A DNA stretch of 64,000 nucleotides. It comes from Ulota crispa (taxonomy: Eukaryota > Streptophyta > Bryopsida > Orthotrichales > Orthotrichaceae). This document shows, piece after piece, positions 1 through 13,027 of the stretch. How positions within the stretch are numbered: position 1 is the first letter of the stretch; each line of letters starts with the position of its first letter. Position numbers and translations under genes: made by a program. The notes under the pieces were generated by a model. The model saw only the letters and a list, made by a program, of their open reading frames with translations, did no database searches and was not told where the DNA came from. The stretch is taken from assembly GCA_963920765.1 (NCBI GenBank), contig OY987251.1:4280501-4344500 (forward strand), written 5' to 3'.

Positions 1-888
1 CTAGAACCAAAAATGTTGTCTTAGATAAAGCATAATCATATTCTTTAAATTAAAAAATTTGTGCATAGAGAAGTTTTTAAAATCATTATAATACAAAAGT
101 AAAAAAATAAAAGCATAATTTTTTTTAAAGGATGCATTGAAGGAAACAAAACTTTTGTGCATGGGACATGCTCAAGTTCATTCATCATTTAGTATTTGAA
201 TTGTTTATTCTAATTAGGCTAACCTAGCTTCATTTTGAGATCCTTCAACTCTCAAATATATGATTTTTATCAAAGGTGGAAAAATGGTCTTACTAGTTAC
301 AATATTGATTTTCCATCAAAATCCTTACTTTTGAGAGTGTTCTTGACACTCAACTCAATGAATTTCATGATCAATAAAGGACTAAAATCTATTGGTGTAA
401 ACAAACCTTGATCCAAAATAATGTATAACAAATTGATAAGACCAAAATTTTAATTGTATGGTAGTATCTCTTCAAAAGCCAACTTCTTCAAATGGCCTAA
501 AACATAAAAGCTTAAAAAATTATATATTACTTGGAACTACTCAAGTTTTTAACAAAATAATTGTCTACATTCAATCCCTAGCTTTTTTTTGTTAGTTTTG
601 ACTAGGTCATATGGAATCTTTCTTGAATCCAATTCAAAATTAAAATTGGCAGACTCATGCAATTAGTTTCATTGATTCATGTAGTATAGAACCTAGATTC
701 ACATGAGTTATGTTGTTTACAACATAGTCAATTAAAGTATTACAAAACAATTACAATAAAACAAGAACAATCATTTTGGGAAGGAGGAAGTATCAAACAC
801 ACCAATATAAACTACACTCTCATCAAATTACTCAAGACATGATTCATTCATACAAATGGGGTGCAATAAATACTATAATTGAGACAAA
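1..888. other. AT-rich intergenic DNA
   Basis: No open frame with recognisable protein character, no RNA gene and no obvious inverted repeat was seen here. It precedes the array of partial last-exon copies of the coiled-coil gene. Confidence 0.5.
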
Positions 889-1021
889 CGTAACTTGCTA
901 GTCTTTATTTGCTAAGATTCAAATTTCAACTATTACAAAAGGTCTTGCTCCTAATTGCTTTACCAACACATTCACTTAGAGTTAATTTTCTATTTCAAAA
1001 TTGTTTGCTTGACATCTCATT

Positions 1022-1260
1022 TAGGTTCATCAAGTTTCTTCAAGATGTCTTGAGCCAAAGTCTTAGCAGTCCCAAACGGAGTAGCTTTGTGTTGCACAGT
1101 CTTAGAGATGAATTCCAAATGACCGAGCACCTCTTTAATATTCTCCTTAATAGTGCCTTGCATTTCCTTGTTAAAGAATTTGTCTTTTCCTTTTCTGTCG
1201 CCTCTTGCGGGGCCCTTCCCCTTCTTTGCATTATCTTTGGTTTGTTTCTTTTTCCTAGCG
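1022..1260 (-). pseudogene. partial copy 1 of the last exon of coiled-coil paralogue A
   Basis: Read on the minus strand, this stretch still encodes the C-terminal module of paralogue A without a stop: a charged segment, KEMQGTIKENIKEVLGHLE, then KTVQ and AQDILKKLDEP. The upstream coiled coil and all other exons are missing. Flanking sequence resembling the paralogue A 3' region is copied too, so this is a segmental tandem duplication and not a retrocopy. It is either a fossil or an unused alternative terminal exon. The open frame makes it the best preserved of the three copies. Confidence 0.7.
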
Positions 1261-1435
1261 GTTTCTTCACCTTCATTCTTTTTCCAAACAAATTAAACTC
1301 ACTACTATTGGCTAAGAATGATTCAAATTTCAACAATCACAAAATATTTTGCGTCTGATTGTTTTACCAACACATTCACACAGTCTTAAATGTCTATTTC
1401 AAAATTGTTTGTTTGACATCTCATTTAGATTTATC

Positions 1436-1560
1436 TAGCAATTCATCAAGTTTCTTCAAGATATCTTGAGCCAAAGTCTCAACACTCCTAGACGGTGTAG
1501 CTTTTTATTGCACAATCTTAGAGATGACTTCCAAATGACCAAGAACCTCTTTAATGTTTT
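1436..1560 (-). pseudogene. partial copy 2 of the last exon of paralogue A
   Basis: The minus strand matches the last about 45 codons of paralogue A (NIKEVLGHLEVISK, then AQDILKKLDE). A TAA interrupts the frame where the gene has a glutamine codon (Q of VQQKA). It is shorter than copy 1 and probably non-coding. Confidence 0.65.
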
Positions 1561-1599
1561 CCATTCACATAGCCTTAAATGCTTATTTCAAAATTGTTT

Positions 1600-1822
1600 G
1601 TTTGACATCGCATTTAGGTTCATCAAGTTTCTTCAAGATATCTTGAGCCGAGGTCTTAGCAGTCCCAGATGGCATCGCTTTCTGCTGCACGGTCTTAGAA
1701 ATAACTTCCAAATGACCAAGCATCTCGTTAAAGAATTCATCTTTTTCTTTTCTTGCTCCTCCTGCTCCTGCAAGGCCCTTTCCCTTTATTATCTGCGGCT
1801 TCTTTCTTTCTTCTAGCGGCAT
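1600..1822 (-). pseudogene. partial copy 3 of the last exon of paralogue A
   Basis: The minus strand reads as an open copy of the C-terminal module (KGLAGAGGARKEKDEFFNE, then LGHLEVISKTVQQKA and AQDILKKLDEP). About 11 residues between FFNE and LGHLEV are deleted relative to the gene. It lies about 200 bp beyond the stop codon of paralogue A. Confidence 0.7.
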
Positions 1823-2015
1823 CTTCAGCTTCTTTCTTTTTCCTTATGACTTCTTCTTTAACTTCTCTCTTTTTCCAAACAAATGTAACTCACTACTTTC
1901 TATTTGCTAAGATTCAAATTTCAACAATCACAAAAGACTTTGCCTCTAATCATTCCACCAACACATTCACATAGTCTGAAATAAATATCTATTTCAAAAT
2001 TGTTTATATGACATC

Positions 2016-5000
2016 TCATTTAGATTTATCCGACGGTTCATCAAGTTTCTTCAAGATATCTTGTGCCGAACTCTCCGCAGTCCCAGACGGCGTTGCTTTT
2101 TGTTGCACAGTCTTAGAAATAACTTCCAAATGACCGAGCACCTCTTTAATATTCTCCTTAATTGTGCCTTGCATCTCCTCGTTAAAGAATTCATCTTTTT
2201 CTTTTCCTACTCCTCCTGCCCCCGCCCCAGCGAGGCCCTTTCCTTTCTTATCTTCGACTTCTTTCTTTTTCCTAGCAGCATCTTCAGCTTCTTTCTTTTT
2301 CCTCATCGCTTCATCCTCAGCTTCTTTCTTTTTCCTGGCGGCTTCTTCTTCAGCTTCTCTCTTTTTCCTTGTCGCTTCATCCTCCGCTTCTTTCTTTTTC
2401 TTAGCAGCATCTTCAGCTTCTTTCTTTTTCCTCATCGCTTCATCCTCCGCTTCTTTCTTTTTCCTGGCGGCTTCTTCTTCAGCTTCTCTCTTTTTCCTTG
2501 TCGCTTCATCCTCCGCTTCTTTCTTTTTCTTAGCAGCATCTTCAGCTTCTTTCTTTTTCCTCATCGCTTCATCCTCCGCTTCTTTCTTTTTCCTGGCGGC
2601 TTCTTCTTCAGCTTCTCTCTTTTTCCTCGCGGCTTCATCCTCCGCTTCTTTCTTTTTCCTCCCCGCTTCATCCTCCGCAGCTTTCTTTCTCCGGGCTTCC
2701 TCTTCTTCCGCAGCTCGTCTCGCAGCTTCATCCTCCGCAGCTTTCTTCCGTTTCGCTTCCTCTTCCGCAGCACGTCTAGCCGCTTCTTCAGCTTCTCTCG
2801 TCTTCCTCGCCAATGCTTCCGGCGTTTTATCAGGACTCGTAATCTTCACACTCGTTTGCGTATCTTTAACATCCACAACATACTCTCCAATCTTCAACGT
2901 CTTATCATCAAGCTCAATCGTCAAGCTCTCTAAAAACTTACTTATGCTCATCTGTTGTTTTTGCAATGCTTCTAACTGTTCACGTAGTCGTCTTGCTTCT
3001 GCTTCTAAGTCTCGCCTCGGTCGTGCTGCTCCGTACTCCAGCGTATCCATCATGTCCATGAATTTATCCTCTGCATCGCCGACATCTCTTTGGAACGCCG
3101 TTTGCAGTTCTTCATATCCTGAATGATCACCAATATCCGGATGCGGCGTGGCTCGAGGTGATCCAGATCCGGGCGCCGTTTCAACAAACGTATCTGTCGC
3201 TTTACCAATTGCTTTGATGTAATTCGCTCGTATCTCATCAAATTCTTTGTTGACAGTTGATTGTGATGACGGAGTGGCTGGTGACGATGGTGATGATCGA
3301 ACAGCCGAAAGATCTTTGGAAGAAGCTGAATCAGTGTCGAAGTCTTTAAGTTTGCCTATCTTTCCAGCTTTCTTTCCGCCTTTGCCTCCTGCTCGTTTTT
3401 GTGCGTCCATGGCTAACATCCCAGCTGCAAGGGTTGCTTGCGCTGCTCTGTCCGCGTTCTCCTTTCGAACGATTCGAATCTGTTCGCCTAATGCGCATGT
3501 TTGTTTGTGAATGCGATTGCCTTCTTCTTTCTCCCGCGTGAGAATTCTCTGTAGTACTTGTGAATGTGATTCGAGTTCCCCTGCTTTGCTCACTGCGTAT
3601 TTGGTGTTCCTCTGGGCTTCGTAACTGTCGGCTTTTGCTTGATCGATGTCTATCTTCATTTGTACGATTATGGACTTTGTATTCTGCAGGTTGATCAGTA
3701 ACATTCAATTTTCTTTAAAAAATCTTTTGAGTTTCATTTGAATTCATACTTACAAACAATGTACGGAGAGAGCCGAAAACAATAGAAAGTCAGCCGAATG
3801 AAATGTGAAAAAAATCGATTAAAATTTACAAAATCGATTATAATTTATAAAAATGAGCTAAAAATTGACTAAAGTTTGAAAAATATATAATTATAGTGTA
3901 AGTATATAAATATATCCAATGTATATACTAAAAAAATCGATTGAAAATGAGAAATGTAGGACTTTTGTCAAAGATGTTCAAAGTCTCCCCGCACACTACT
4001 TACAAATAGAGAAAATTTAAGAATCTTTTGAAATGTTGGTACTATTATGTAAAAAGTGATTTAGAATGAAAATTTGTAATAGTAATATATCCTCTAAAAG
4101 TTAGAGATATTAATAACAAAGCCGTAAATGTGATAGTACTTACTTTTATTTTCATTTCTATTTTGGATAATTTGGAATTTAACTTGGCAATGGTCTCACG
4201 CAAGCGTACAACTTCATTATTTTCATTACAAATTTTATGATAAAAAACTTGTAGCCGCCGTATCATTTTTTGTAACCTCCTTGTTTCCGTTGCAAATACA
4301 TCTCTTTCTACAGATGCTTCCTATACAGTTTTTTGAAAAAATCATGGTTTTTAACATATTTTATTTGTATGGCTGAAATATTGATTTCTAGACAAAAAAT
4401 GAAAATAAAATCTATGTGCAATTCTATGTAAAATTCTAAAATATATATATAATCATGAATTTTTATAGAAATTTCAATAAAGTTATTTTGAAAAACTAAT
4501 GAAACTATTAATAATACTAAAAATGAGGGTCTTCATGTATCAAATTATTATCATGATATGACTAAGGAAAGGAGGATTTCTAAATACAAATTTGTGAAAC
4601 AATGAGGTTTGTATATCAAGAAAAATTAAATCTTCAAATATCTTATGTTTACTAGTTTTTTTAAAGAAAAAATGATTAATTGCTTTAATAAAGCATCATT
4701 TCAAAGAAATTTTGTTTTCTCAATCATTTGTTTGACTTTTGGATTATGTCACTAGGTATGTTATACTACTACTTTATTTAATCAACAAGATTAATGAAAC
4801 ACTTAAATATTTACCTTTGTAAAAGAAACTCGTGTGTCTTTTTTCAATAATTCAATGTCATCTTGTTGTACGATCATTACATTGTGATATTCTTGTTGTC
4901 TACACTTTAGTCCTATATTGATGATTAATATAATATAATTCATGTTTTTGTGTGCAATAGGAATCATTGAATTTCATTATTTGAAATTGTACACTTCAAA

Positions 5001-7846
5001 AGTAAACTTGTGTTAAATATTGTGGGCAAAATAAACTTGTCTCTTATAACAATACTCATAAATGCAAATTTTACATGCTAATTGTCTACATTTGGTTTCA
5101 AGTTTAGATTTACAATAGAAATTTGAATTAGACTTTAGTGTTTAAATGTAGTTGCCCAAGTTTGGAAAAAAAAATCAAGTATTGCTAGACATATCTTTTA
5201 GACTCTATGAACAAAAAAAAAACAACAAATTGAAAAGGTGGTAAATTTTAGTATAGAATTTTAAATATTTTTATAATCCTAACCCTTCAAGTGTTAGGTG
5301 CATATTGATGAAGATTTTACTCTCAATACTCAAATTACAAATTCACAATAGAATCAAATTCAACACTATTAATAGTAATTAAATGGAAGTAGAACATTGC
5401 AAATCTAGAAGGCTAGAGAAGCAGTTTTTAACAAATACTAGAAACTATTTAAAACAAAAAATTCTTCTTTTGGACATCTACTCAAATTCATTTTTGCTTA
5501 CTTCCAATTGCTAACTATTACAAAGTTTTGATCATGACATTCTATTGAACGTGATATTTGATTGGTAAGGTACTATGGTATGTATTTTTATTTTGATAAT
5601 TTGCATCCTTAGCTCTAAGTTGAATTAGACAAAAAAAACTACTTTAAACAAAAAACACATCACTTACAAACTTTCACTAGGAATAAATGCTAATGATATA
5701 TTTTAGATAAAATAGTATTTTAGTTGATTACAATCAAATAGTAAAGAAAGTTTTAGATTATTGTAGTAATTCTCAAAACTTGTTAAATGAACTACCTTTA
5801 ATTCTAGCTCTCAATTGAGATGGGTCTCCTGTGCGGGGAGCTTGCAATCCATGAGCCATTTCTAATTCTTGTATTGCTACTTCCATTTTACTAAAACAAT
5901 GCAACACAAACAAATTTTTATTTGATGAGTTTTTTATGATAGATTTTATATACTCTATTCAAATACAAAATATTATATATACAAACATTTCATATAAGAT
6001 TTAGTTAGATATTCAAAAACTCAACAGATTCATATATTTCTCTAAGAATTAGACAAATATAATTATAAATTATTTTTACAAAAACCACTAAAAAGTTTAC
6101 CCAATATATAGCAGTTACTAAAATCATTACAAAATAATAAAGTGCAATAGAGTATTTCCCCCAAAAATCAAGATATTCTTATTGGGTGTAAAGAAAAAAT
6201 CTATCATTATTATTTAACTCTAGAAGTGTTTCCAACTACATTTACAAAATTGATCATTGGATACTAAATTAAATTTAAAGGAAAATATAAACCCTTCCTC
6301 ACCCAATTTTTTTATTTGTCATTATCAAAAACCTATTAAGAAATCCCTGATTCAATGAGTCATTGAAATTATATGATTGGTCCATTTGACTAGAGTAACA
6401 AACCTACACCTTCATTGGCTCTTATGTAAGCAATACAACAAAGTTCCTACACATTGGTATGTCTACAACTAGGGTTTTGTGATAGTGTTCCTTTATGTTT
6501 CATAAGATAAGCTTCTTAAGGAAAGTTCTGCTTAACCTCAAAAACCTCATCATTAGAAAAGACACGTGTTTTTTATTTCCAATGTTGACCACTCATTTCT
6601 CTCACCAGTCAACTACATTACAAGGGATTTGGACCCCCAAAGGGGATGTGAGTTTTTTTGTTCCCAATGTTGGAAACCATCCCCTACTAGTCGTCAAAAA
6701 AAAAAAAAATTTAAAAAAATTTTAAAATTAAAAAGTCTTAGAAAAAATTAAGAAATTTTTTGCATTATTTTTTATTTTTATTTTTGAAAAATAAAAAATA
6801 ATTTAAATTATACAAGCTGATGTGGTCAACGTAGTGCCAGCCTGGCCTGCAGCACACTGCCCATGTGTAAGGTATTCCCAAACTCCCATGGATTTGGAGG
6901 AAGGACCTCTTTGAAGGTCCAAATCCCTTATAATGCGATTTATCAATGTTCAATTAATGACAAGTTTCCTTGTTTGCAAAAGCAAAAATATTCTCTACCA
7001 CTGATTACTCAACCTACAAAGTAAGAAAGAAAAGGCAGTACAAGAGAAAGTTGCCTTGCACGAAGAAATTACAAAAAAATTGCCATGTCAAAGAGAGAAC
7101 ACATTAACAAGCCTATGCATTAATTACTCCCACTTCATCAGATAAAAAATCTCTTCAGCATGTTGTTTTCATGTATGGGTGGAGATACTCTTACTACAAC
7201 ATTATCAAGCAATTTTATTTTCAACTAGGAATCTTATACAAGTCGTGAAAACTAGGGGTGTACTTTAAAAAAAAAACCAAAACTTATACAAATCATAAGA
7301 ACCACGGGTGCAAATAGAAAGAAAGAAATATATAAATATAAATCTTGCAAGCATGTCTCATTTGTACAGTCGGGTATTGACCTCTTACGAATTGCTAATA
7401 TGAGCCAGCAAGCAAGCATTTTTGTTAAAACATGGAGCATAGTTGATCCATTTTGGTAGGAAAATTTATCATTGCATCTTTATGCAATATAAAGCAAGTA
7501 TACCAAATTTCAATTCTTGAAAATCAAAACTCCATTTTTGGTGCATTGTTTTGTAAGAATATTATGGTTTTACATGATGATTTCTTGAAAAATATTGGTG
7601 ATGAATTTTTGAGATTTGATTACATGGATATGTAGGAAACATTCATATGCATATCTTTCATGCTAAAAAACACTCCCTTAAGTAACAAAAACTTTAGCAG
7701 CAAAAGATTCAATGAAACTTGTGATAGGCCCAAATTTTGTAAAATGCATATTTTTCTATGAAAATCAAATTTTGTTGTTTGACTCAAATATTGTAACTAA
7801 GCTTGTATCTCCAAACATCATATTTTGTTTACTTGATGAAAAGCTA

Positions 7847-7908
<62 letters not shown>

Positions 7909-9726
7909 CAAAATTTGGGCCTATCACAAGTTTCATTGAATCTTTTGCTGCTAAAGTTTTTGTTACTTAAGGAAGTGATTTTTAGCATGGAAGATGTGCA
8001 TATGACTGTTTCCTACATATCCATGTAATCAAATCTCAAAAATTCATCACCAATATTTTTCAATAAATCATCATGTAAAACCATGAATTTCTTATAAAAC
8101 AATGCACCAAAAATGGAGTTTTGATTTTCAAGAATTGAAATTTGGTATACGTGCTTTATATTGCATAAAGATGCAATGATAAATTTTCCCACCAAAATGG
8201 ATCAACTATGCTCCATGTTTTAACAAAAATGCTTGTTGGCTCATATTAGCAATTCGTAAGAGGTCAATACCCAATTGTACTTTGCACCATCTCTCCATTT
8301 CAGGTACATTTCACTCTCCCTTTCTCTACCTTTTTCTCTCCTTCCCCACTTTTTGAAATACAAATCTTCAATGACAAATAGACACCCAATGCTCTATAAT
8401 AGAGAAATCTGAATTTCTGATGCTAATAGAGAATTTCAAATTTCACATGAAACTTGCTCCTTTATACGAGACATACAAATCATGAGAACTAGGGGTACCA
8501 TATGAGCTATTCATAAAACCCCTCAATAAGTTAAGACTCTTTGTAACTATAAGCAGGAAAATCTTAGGCAAAAAGCTACAAAAATAGATCAAGAGTATTG
8601 TTTGCCAAAAAAATGTTAATAGCACGCAAACTCCCAAAGTCAAACACCACTTGACATTCTATGCCCAAATTTATTTGTTGGTTTATGGTGTCTTCATTGT
8701 CTTGCACTAAGGTAGAGACACCCCTCTCCGTGAGTATCTCCATTGGCATTGCCTAGGAGACAGATTTGTATCAGTGAGTGACTATACAAAAAAAATGGTT
8801 ATGGGTAACAAAGTGATGATTTTGGGTGATTGGCATGATGGTTTTGAGTGCCCCATCTCACTATTTAAGAACTCCTCAAGTTAATATTATGAGCATGTGA
8901 GCACACCAAAGACTTTTAGTAAGCGTTGGTTTTAACATCTCCTACACACAACTACGCATTTTCAATGATTTTGGACTTTAAAAATCTTTGTGAACAAATA
9001 TTTGCAATTGAAACTTTGAAATTGATGTCAAAATTTTTAATTTCCCCTCGACAATATTTTTTTCAAAGTTCATCAACTGCTTTCCTACTCCAAAATCTTT
9101 AGTTTCACGCTTATGGATGTTCCTGCCTTATACAAATAATGAACAAATAATGAGAACTAGGAGTTTATGTAGAAAGAAAAAAGAAAAAAGAAAGAAAAAA
9201 GCCAAGACCTTTGTTCCCCTTCAACAGTTTCATGGTGAACCCGATGAAGTTGCAAATGATACAGCTGATCACACAACGCCTCTTTCAAAGCCAAGCACTC
9301 TTCCAGCAACGACTCCTTATCCCTAGAAGTGCCTTTCATCCTCGACTCCGTGGCTTGCAACATGCTCCGTTGCGCCACTGCCTCTGCAATCTCGGCTACA
9401 ATCTCTTCCGCATTATGAACATCCCTCGACAACACATCAAACGTCTTTTGAGCTGAAGTTCCGGAGGTGGACTCGGAGCCATGCTGCAAACTCTTCCGCC
9501 TTTGATTTGCGCTCCCAACTCTCTCCGACACTTTCCTCTCTTGGTTCTTCATGATGCCTGCCCCTGTTCCGTGATGCGTGTTCGGTCTCTTCTGTGCCGG
9601 AGCTGATGATGATGATGATTTCATTGGTCCAAAGCCAGAAGGGCGTCTTGCAAGTTCAGTGAATGATGCTTGCCTTCCACAACAATTGCAATTTGAATGA
9701 TGCGGCATTTGTATAAGTTTCGCCAT
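2016..9726 (-). CDS. coiled-coil protein, paralogue A (five exons)
   Basis: Family not recognised. Predicted exons, in transcription order, are 9726-9209, 5890-5796, 4912-4815, 4320-4144 and 3683-2016. All joins keep frame and give 851 residues. Exon 1 (residues 1-172) has a basic, Ser-rich start with the cysteine motif CNCCGRQ, followed by a helical segment (ESLLEECLALKEAL). Exons 2-4 encode charged helices (QLRARIKGLKCRQQEY; ATETRRLQKMIRRLQ). Exon 5 has a helical region, a short non-helical segment (LTIELDDKTLKIGEYVVDV), a long Glu/Lys/Ala coiled coil at about residues 580-775, and a conserved C-terminal module ending LDEPSDKSK. Exons 2, 3 and 4 match paralogue B exactly in length, which strongly supports the model. 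The character suggests a structural or cytoskeletal protein. A role in the motile-sperm apparatus is possible but is only inference. Intron 1 is 3.3 kb and carries a large foldback. Confidence 0.8.
2262..2640 (-). repeat. in-frame tandem repeat, 129-bp unit, inside paralogue A exon 5
   Basis: About three units of 129 bp encode 43-residue blocks built from EAEDEAMRKKKEAED-like segments. Matching landmarks recur at about 2337, 2466 and 2595. The unit is a multiple of three, so copy-number change lengthens the coiled coil without breaking frame. Paralogue B lacks this array. Confidence 0.85.
6622..6929. repeat. putative MITE in intron 1 of paralogue A
   Basis: The 14-bp sequence AAGGGATTTGGACC at the left end reappears inverted (GGTCCAAATCCCTT) at the right end, about 300 bp away. 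No coding sequence lies inside. Target-site duplication is unclear, so the superfamily is not assigned. Confidence 0.45.
7358..8280. repeat. long foldback with (TA)n core in intron 1 of paralogue A
   Basis: Two arms of about 375-385 bp (7358-7742 and 7906-8280) are near-identical inverted copies. They are separated by about 160 bp ending in a (TA)n tract at about 7848-7907. Both arms contain the same accidental 60-codon open frame on opposite strands, which is a by-product of the palindrome and not a gene. Transcribed as part of the intron, it would form a very stable hairpin. Confidence 0.85.
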
Positions 9727-9879
9727 TTTCTCTTTACTATTTCAAAAGTGTTTTTTTTTTTCCTCTTACTATGTTCTATATCATCTTGTACATGAGTCCT
9801 TGAAGGTGATCTTGAAAGAGTACTTGATATTTTTTTTTTTTTGAGATTAGGAGCTATTTATGTTCCCAATATCTAATAC

Positions 9880-10803
9880 TATGATGGTCGTCTTGCAAGT
9901 TTTGTGAATGATGCTTGCCTTCCACAACAATTGCAGCATTTGTATAAGTTTTGCCATTTTTTTAGAACTACCTCAAAAGTTTTTGCTTTTTTTTCTCTCT
10001 TACAATGTTCTATATCATCTTGTACACAAGTTCTTGAAGGTGTTCTTATTAAATCTTGAAAGAGTATTCAATAATTCTTTTTTGAGATGAGAAATTATTT
10101 TGATTCAATATTTGGTACTATAATGATCGTTTTGCAAGTTTTGTGCATGGTACTTGTCTTCCACAACAGTTGCAATTTGAATGCAATTTGAATGATGCTG
10201 CATTTGGATAAGTATTGCCATTTTGTTTCAACCATCCCCAAAAGTTCTTGTTTCCTCTCGTACACAAGTTCTTAGAGGGGAAATGCTCAATTGTGAGTAG
10301 GAATCCGTGAGCCGTGAGCTGTGAACCTAGATTTTTTGTCAAAACATTAAATTTCACCCATGAATGTGTACATAGGGCCTTATACTTGTGCATTACAAAT
10401 GTTCATCTCTTGAAAATCTTGTTGTTTTTTAAGTTTTTTCATTGGTTTTGATCTCAAAATTGGTTCTTGCTCACAAAATCTTGGCTCACCACGTATGGGC
10501 TCATCATTTTATGCTCACAAAATAGCTTCAAGTTGTTTGGTTCTCTGTATCTAATACTATGGTTGTTGTCATAAATGATGCTTGTCTTCCACAATTGCAA
10601 TTTGATTGACTCAACTTTTGGATAAGTTTTGTCATTTTGTTTTAACCACCTTCAAATTACTTTCTACTTTTTCTTTCTTCCTTACAATGTTTATTTCATT
10701 TAGAAGATGAATTTGTTGATATTAGATCTTGAAAGAGTGACATAAACATTCAACAATTGTCAATTGAATGATGCGGCATTTGTATAAGTTTTGCCATTTT
10801 CTC
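9880..10803 (-). pseudogene. decayed tandem copies of the first-exon start of paralogue A
   Basis: Four partial copies of the start-codon region of exon 1 lie upstream of the gene, at about 9885-9960, 10120-10215, 10560-10640 and 10745-10800. Each keeps the block around ATGGCRAAACTTATACAAATG on the minus strand, and two or three also keep the segment encoding CNCCGRQ. Small deletions shift the frame, and none leads into a complete exon 1. Each copy carries similar upstream sequence, so the duplicated unit probably includes promoter or leader DNA. Confidence 0.7.
10326..10526. repeat. dispersed repeat, second copy at 40540-40730
   Basis: About 190-200 bp is shared in direct orientation with 40540-40730, including the stretch CTCAAAATTGGTTCTTGCTC followed by AAATCTTGGCTCA. 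No terminal inverted repeats and no coding capacity were seen. It lies among the decayed first-exon copies. Confidence 0.6.
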
Positions 10804-10809
10804 TAAACC

Positions 10810-13020
10810 ACCCCAAAGTTCTTACTTTGTACAATGCTCTATATCATTTAGAGCATAGATCTTGAAGTTGTTGATGTTAGAGCTTGAAATAAGGTTCAAC
10901 ATTTTCTATTTGAGTCTATGTACTTGTATGATTATCAATGTTTGATGATACTTTGATTTTGTATATTTTATTGAAACTTGATCCAAATTGTGCTTGAAGC
11001 TCAAATTTTTACTTTGTCACTTAAAGTGATTGTAACTAGTTTTTATTCAAAAAATTAGTTGATAAGTGAAAGCATTGCAAAAACAACATTAATCAAATGT
11101 TTTCAAATTGTTAGAGGCAATTATAGGAGCAATTGTTATCAAGTTTGAACAAAAGATAATAAAGACTACATGACTTTGATATTGAATTTGAAAATACTCT
11201 TGCACTTAAGTTTGAATATTATATGCTAAGAATATTCTTGTGATTTTGGATTTTTTATTCTTGTACCACATTTTAGTAAGACTTGATGTTTATTTCAAGG
11301 CCTTTATTTCTTATTTTTAAGCTCTACAACACTAGACAATGGACAAATCAACCTTTTATGTTTGGAATTACATGTAATCTACAAAGCTATCAAATTACAA
11401 TCTCAATAATAAAGATCAATGATTTAAATGAACAATGATAAATTCTAGCTAAAATTGTTAAGTTAGAAAATATTAGTTTATAAAGTAGATATTCTAATCT
11501 ACTATGAAAATAAAATTTTAGATTTTGATTAAAAGTTGAGGTTCATATTGAGGTTTATTGTCAACTAGTTCTACGTTACATAGTATGTGTCCATTGAAAA
11601 TTGCAATGAAGAATCACAATGTGTGAAATGACACTAAAACATCAAATCTCAAATATGAAATCTTTCTTCACTTCACCTTTTAGTATCTTGATTTTTGTAT
11701 CTCCGCGTGTTTTAGTACTATATGGGTTCTTTCTAATAACACGGATTAAGTAGAGCATGCATGATAAAAAAAAAGACAATAGATTGCTCATGGGTTCTTT
11801 TTTCTAATGAAATTTTATTGTTTGATATTGAAATGGTTGTATTTAAGTACTAGGACATTATCTTAGAATGCTTTATTAAGAAAAATAGAAAATCTAAATC
11901 TAACAAAGTAAAATGAAGCACTATGAGCATAACCCTCAAAAAGTCCATTTTCTTTTCCCAAAACTTAATGTACCATAACTTATAAATTAACTTGCAAATT
12001 TATTTAATAAACAAATGCTTCTTAAAATCAAATATTTATTCATGAATTTGAATAAAATTTTGAGGTCAATATAACATTGTAACCCTATTGTCAATTCATG
12101 AACCAAATTTTAGTAAATTTTTTCACTTTACAATATCATATTTTAAAGAATTGGTTGAGCTTTAAGAATTAAGCAGCACTACAAAGAAACAAATTTCTTT
12201 TTACTTGGTGCTTTTCTTATTTTCTAATTCTTCTCTTACTTTAGAAATTTAGAATAGCCACAACATTGATAATTTTCAAGTTTTTCAATAGCAAAGAAAT
12301 TCAAATTCCATCAGAAATTTCTTGTAAAATTAATTTTCTAAATAAAAGTTAAGACCTCCAAAATGAATTTACAATATTATAGATTTGATGTATAAACAAG
12401 CTAAAGCCACAACCATTAATTATACTTGTATGTGGAATGAAGGTGTTCAAGTTCCAAATTCATCACCTTAGGAGAAATTGCAAGAGTTTATGATAAATTA
12501 TTAGAATATCAAAAATTTGAAAATTTCAAATTCATGTTTGAATCTAAAAATTCTAAAGCACTTCATTAGAAAACAAAACTAGCCAATTATAAAATAACTT
12601 CACATTTGTTGTAAGAAATTTGAAACTTTGCACACCTTGAAAGTGAATTTTGACCAAATCTTAATGTCCCTTAGAAAATGGTGTTTATTACATGGACCAA
12701 ATGGATTGCCAAAATAACTTCCATGGAGCACAAAATCATAAATCACCACAAATCCTCATGGCAAAAAAGTATACTAAACAAGAAAGCTTGTGCAATTGAC
12801 TATACCAATGCAATAATTTCAACTTGATCAAAATTCACTTGTTCAAAAACAACAATCCACATGTTGATATGGTCAAAGGTCCTTTAGCATACTTGTACAT
12901 TCTTATAACACATTTTTATGTTAGTCCAAAGTTGCAAAACTCAAAAACAACAAATAAGCTTGCAATATCAAGTTGTTTGTTCTTGTTGAGTTTTCTAGTT
13001 CAAAAACCAACATGGGAGTT
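10810..13020. other. AT-rich spacer between the paralogues
   Basis: No supportable gene. Open frames here are short and have no protein-like composition. Confidence 0.5.
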
Positions 13021-13027
13021 TTCTCTT

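Noticed and set aside
2061..3126. Plus-strand open frames of 290 and 320 codons across 2061-3126
   Set aside because: They are antisense shadows of the repetitive coiled-coil exon. Their Phe/Ser-rich composition is simply the complement of Lys/Glu repeats.
7453..8195. Two similar 60-codon frames (MVGKFIIASLCNIK) on opposite strands
   Set aside because: They arise from the two arms of one palindrome, have no start context or conserved-protein character, and lie inside an intron.
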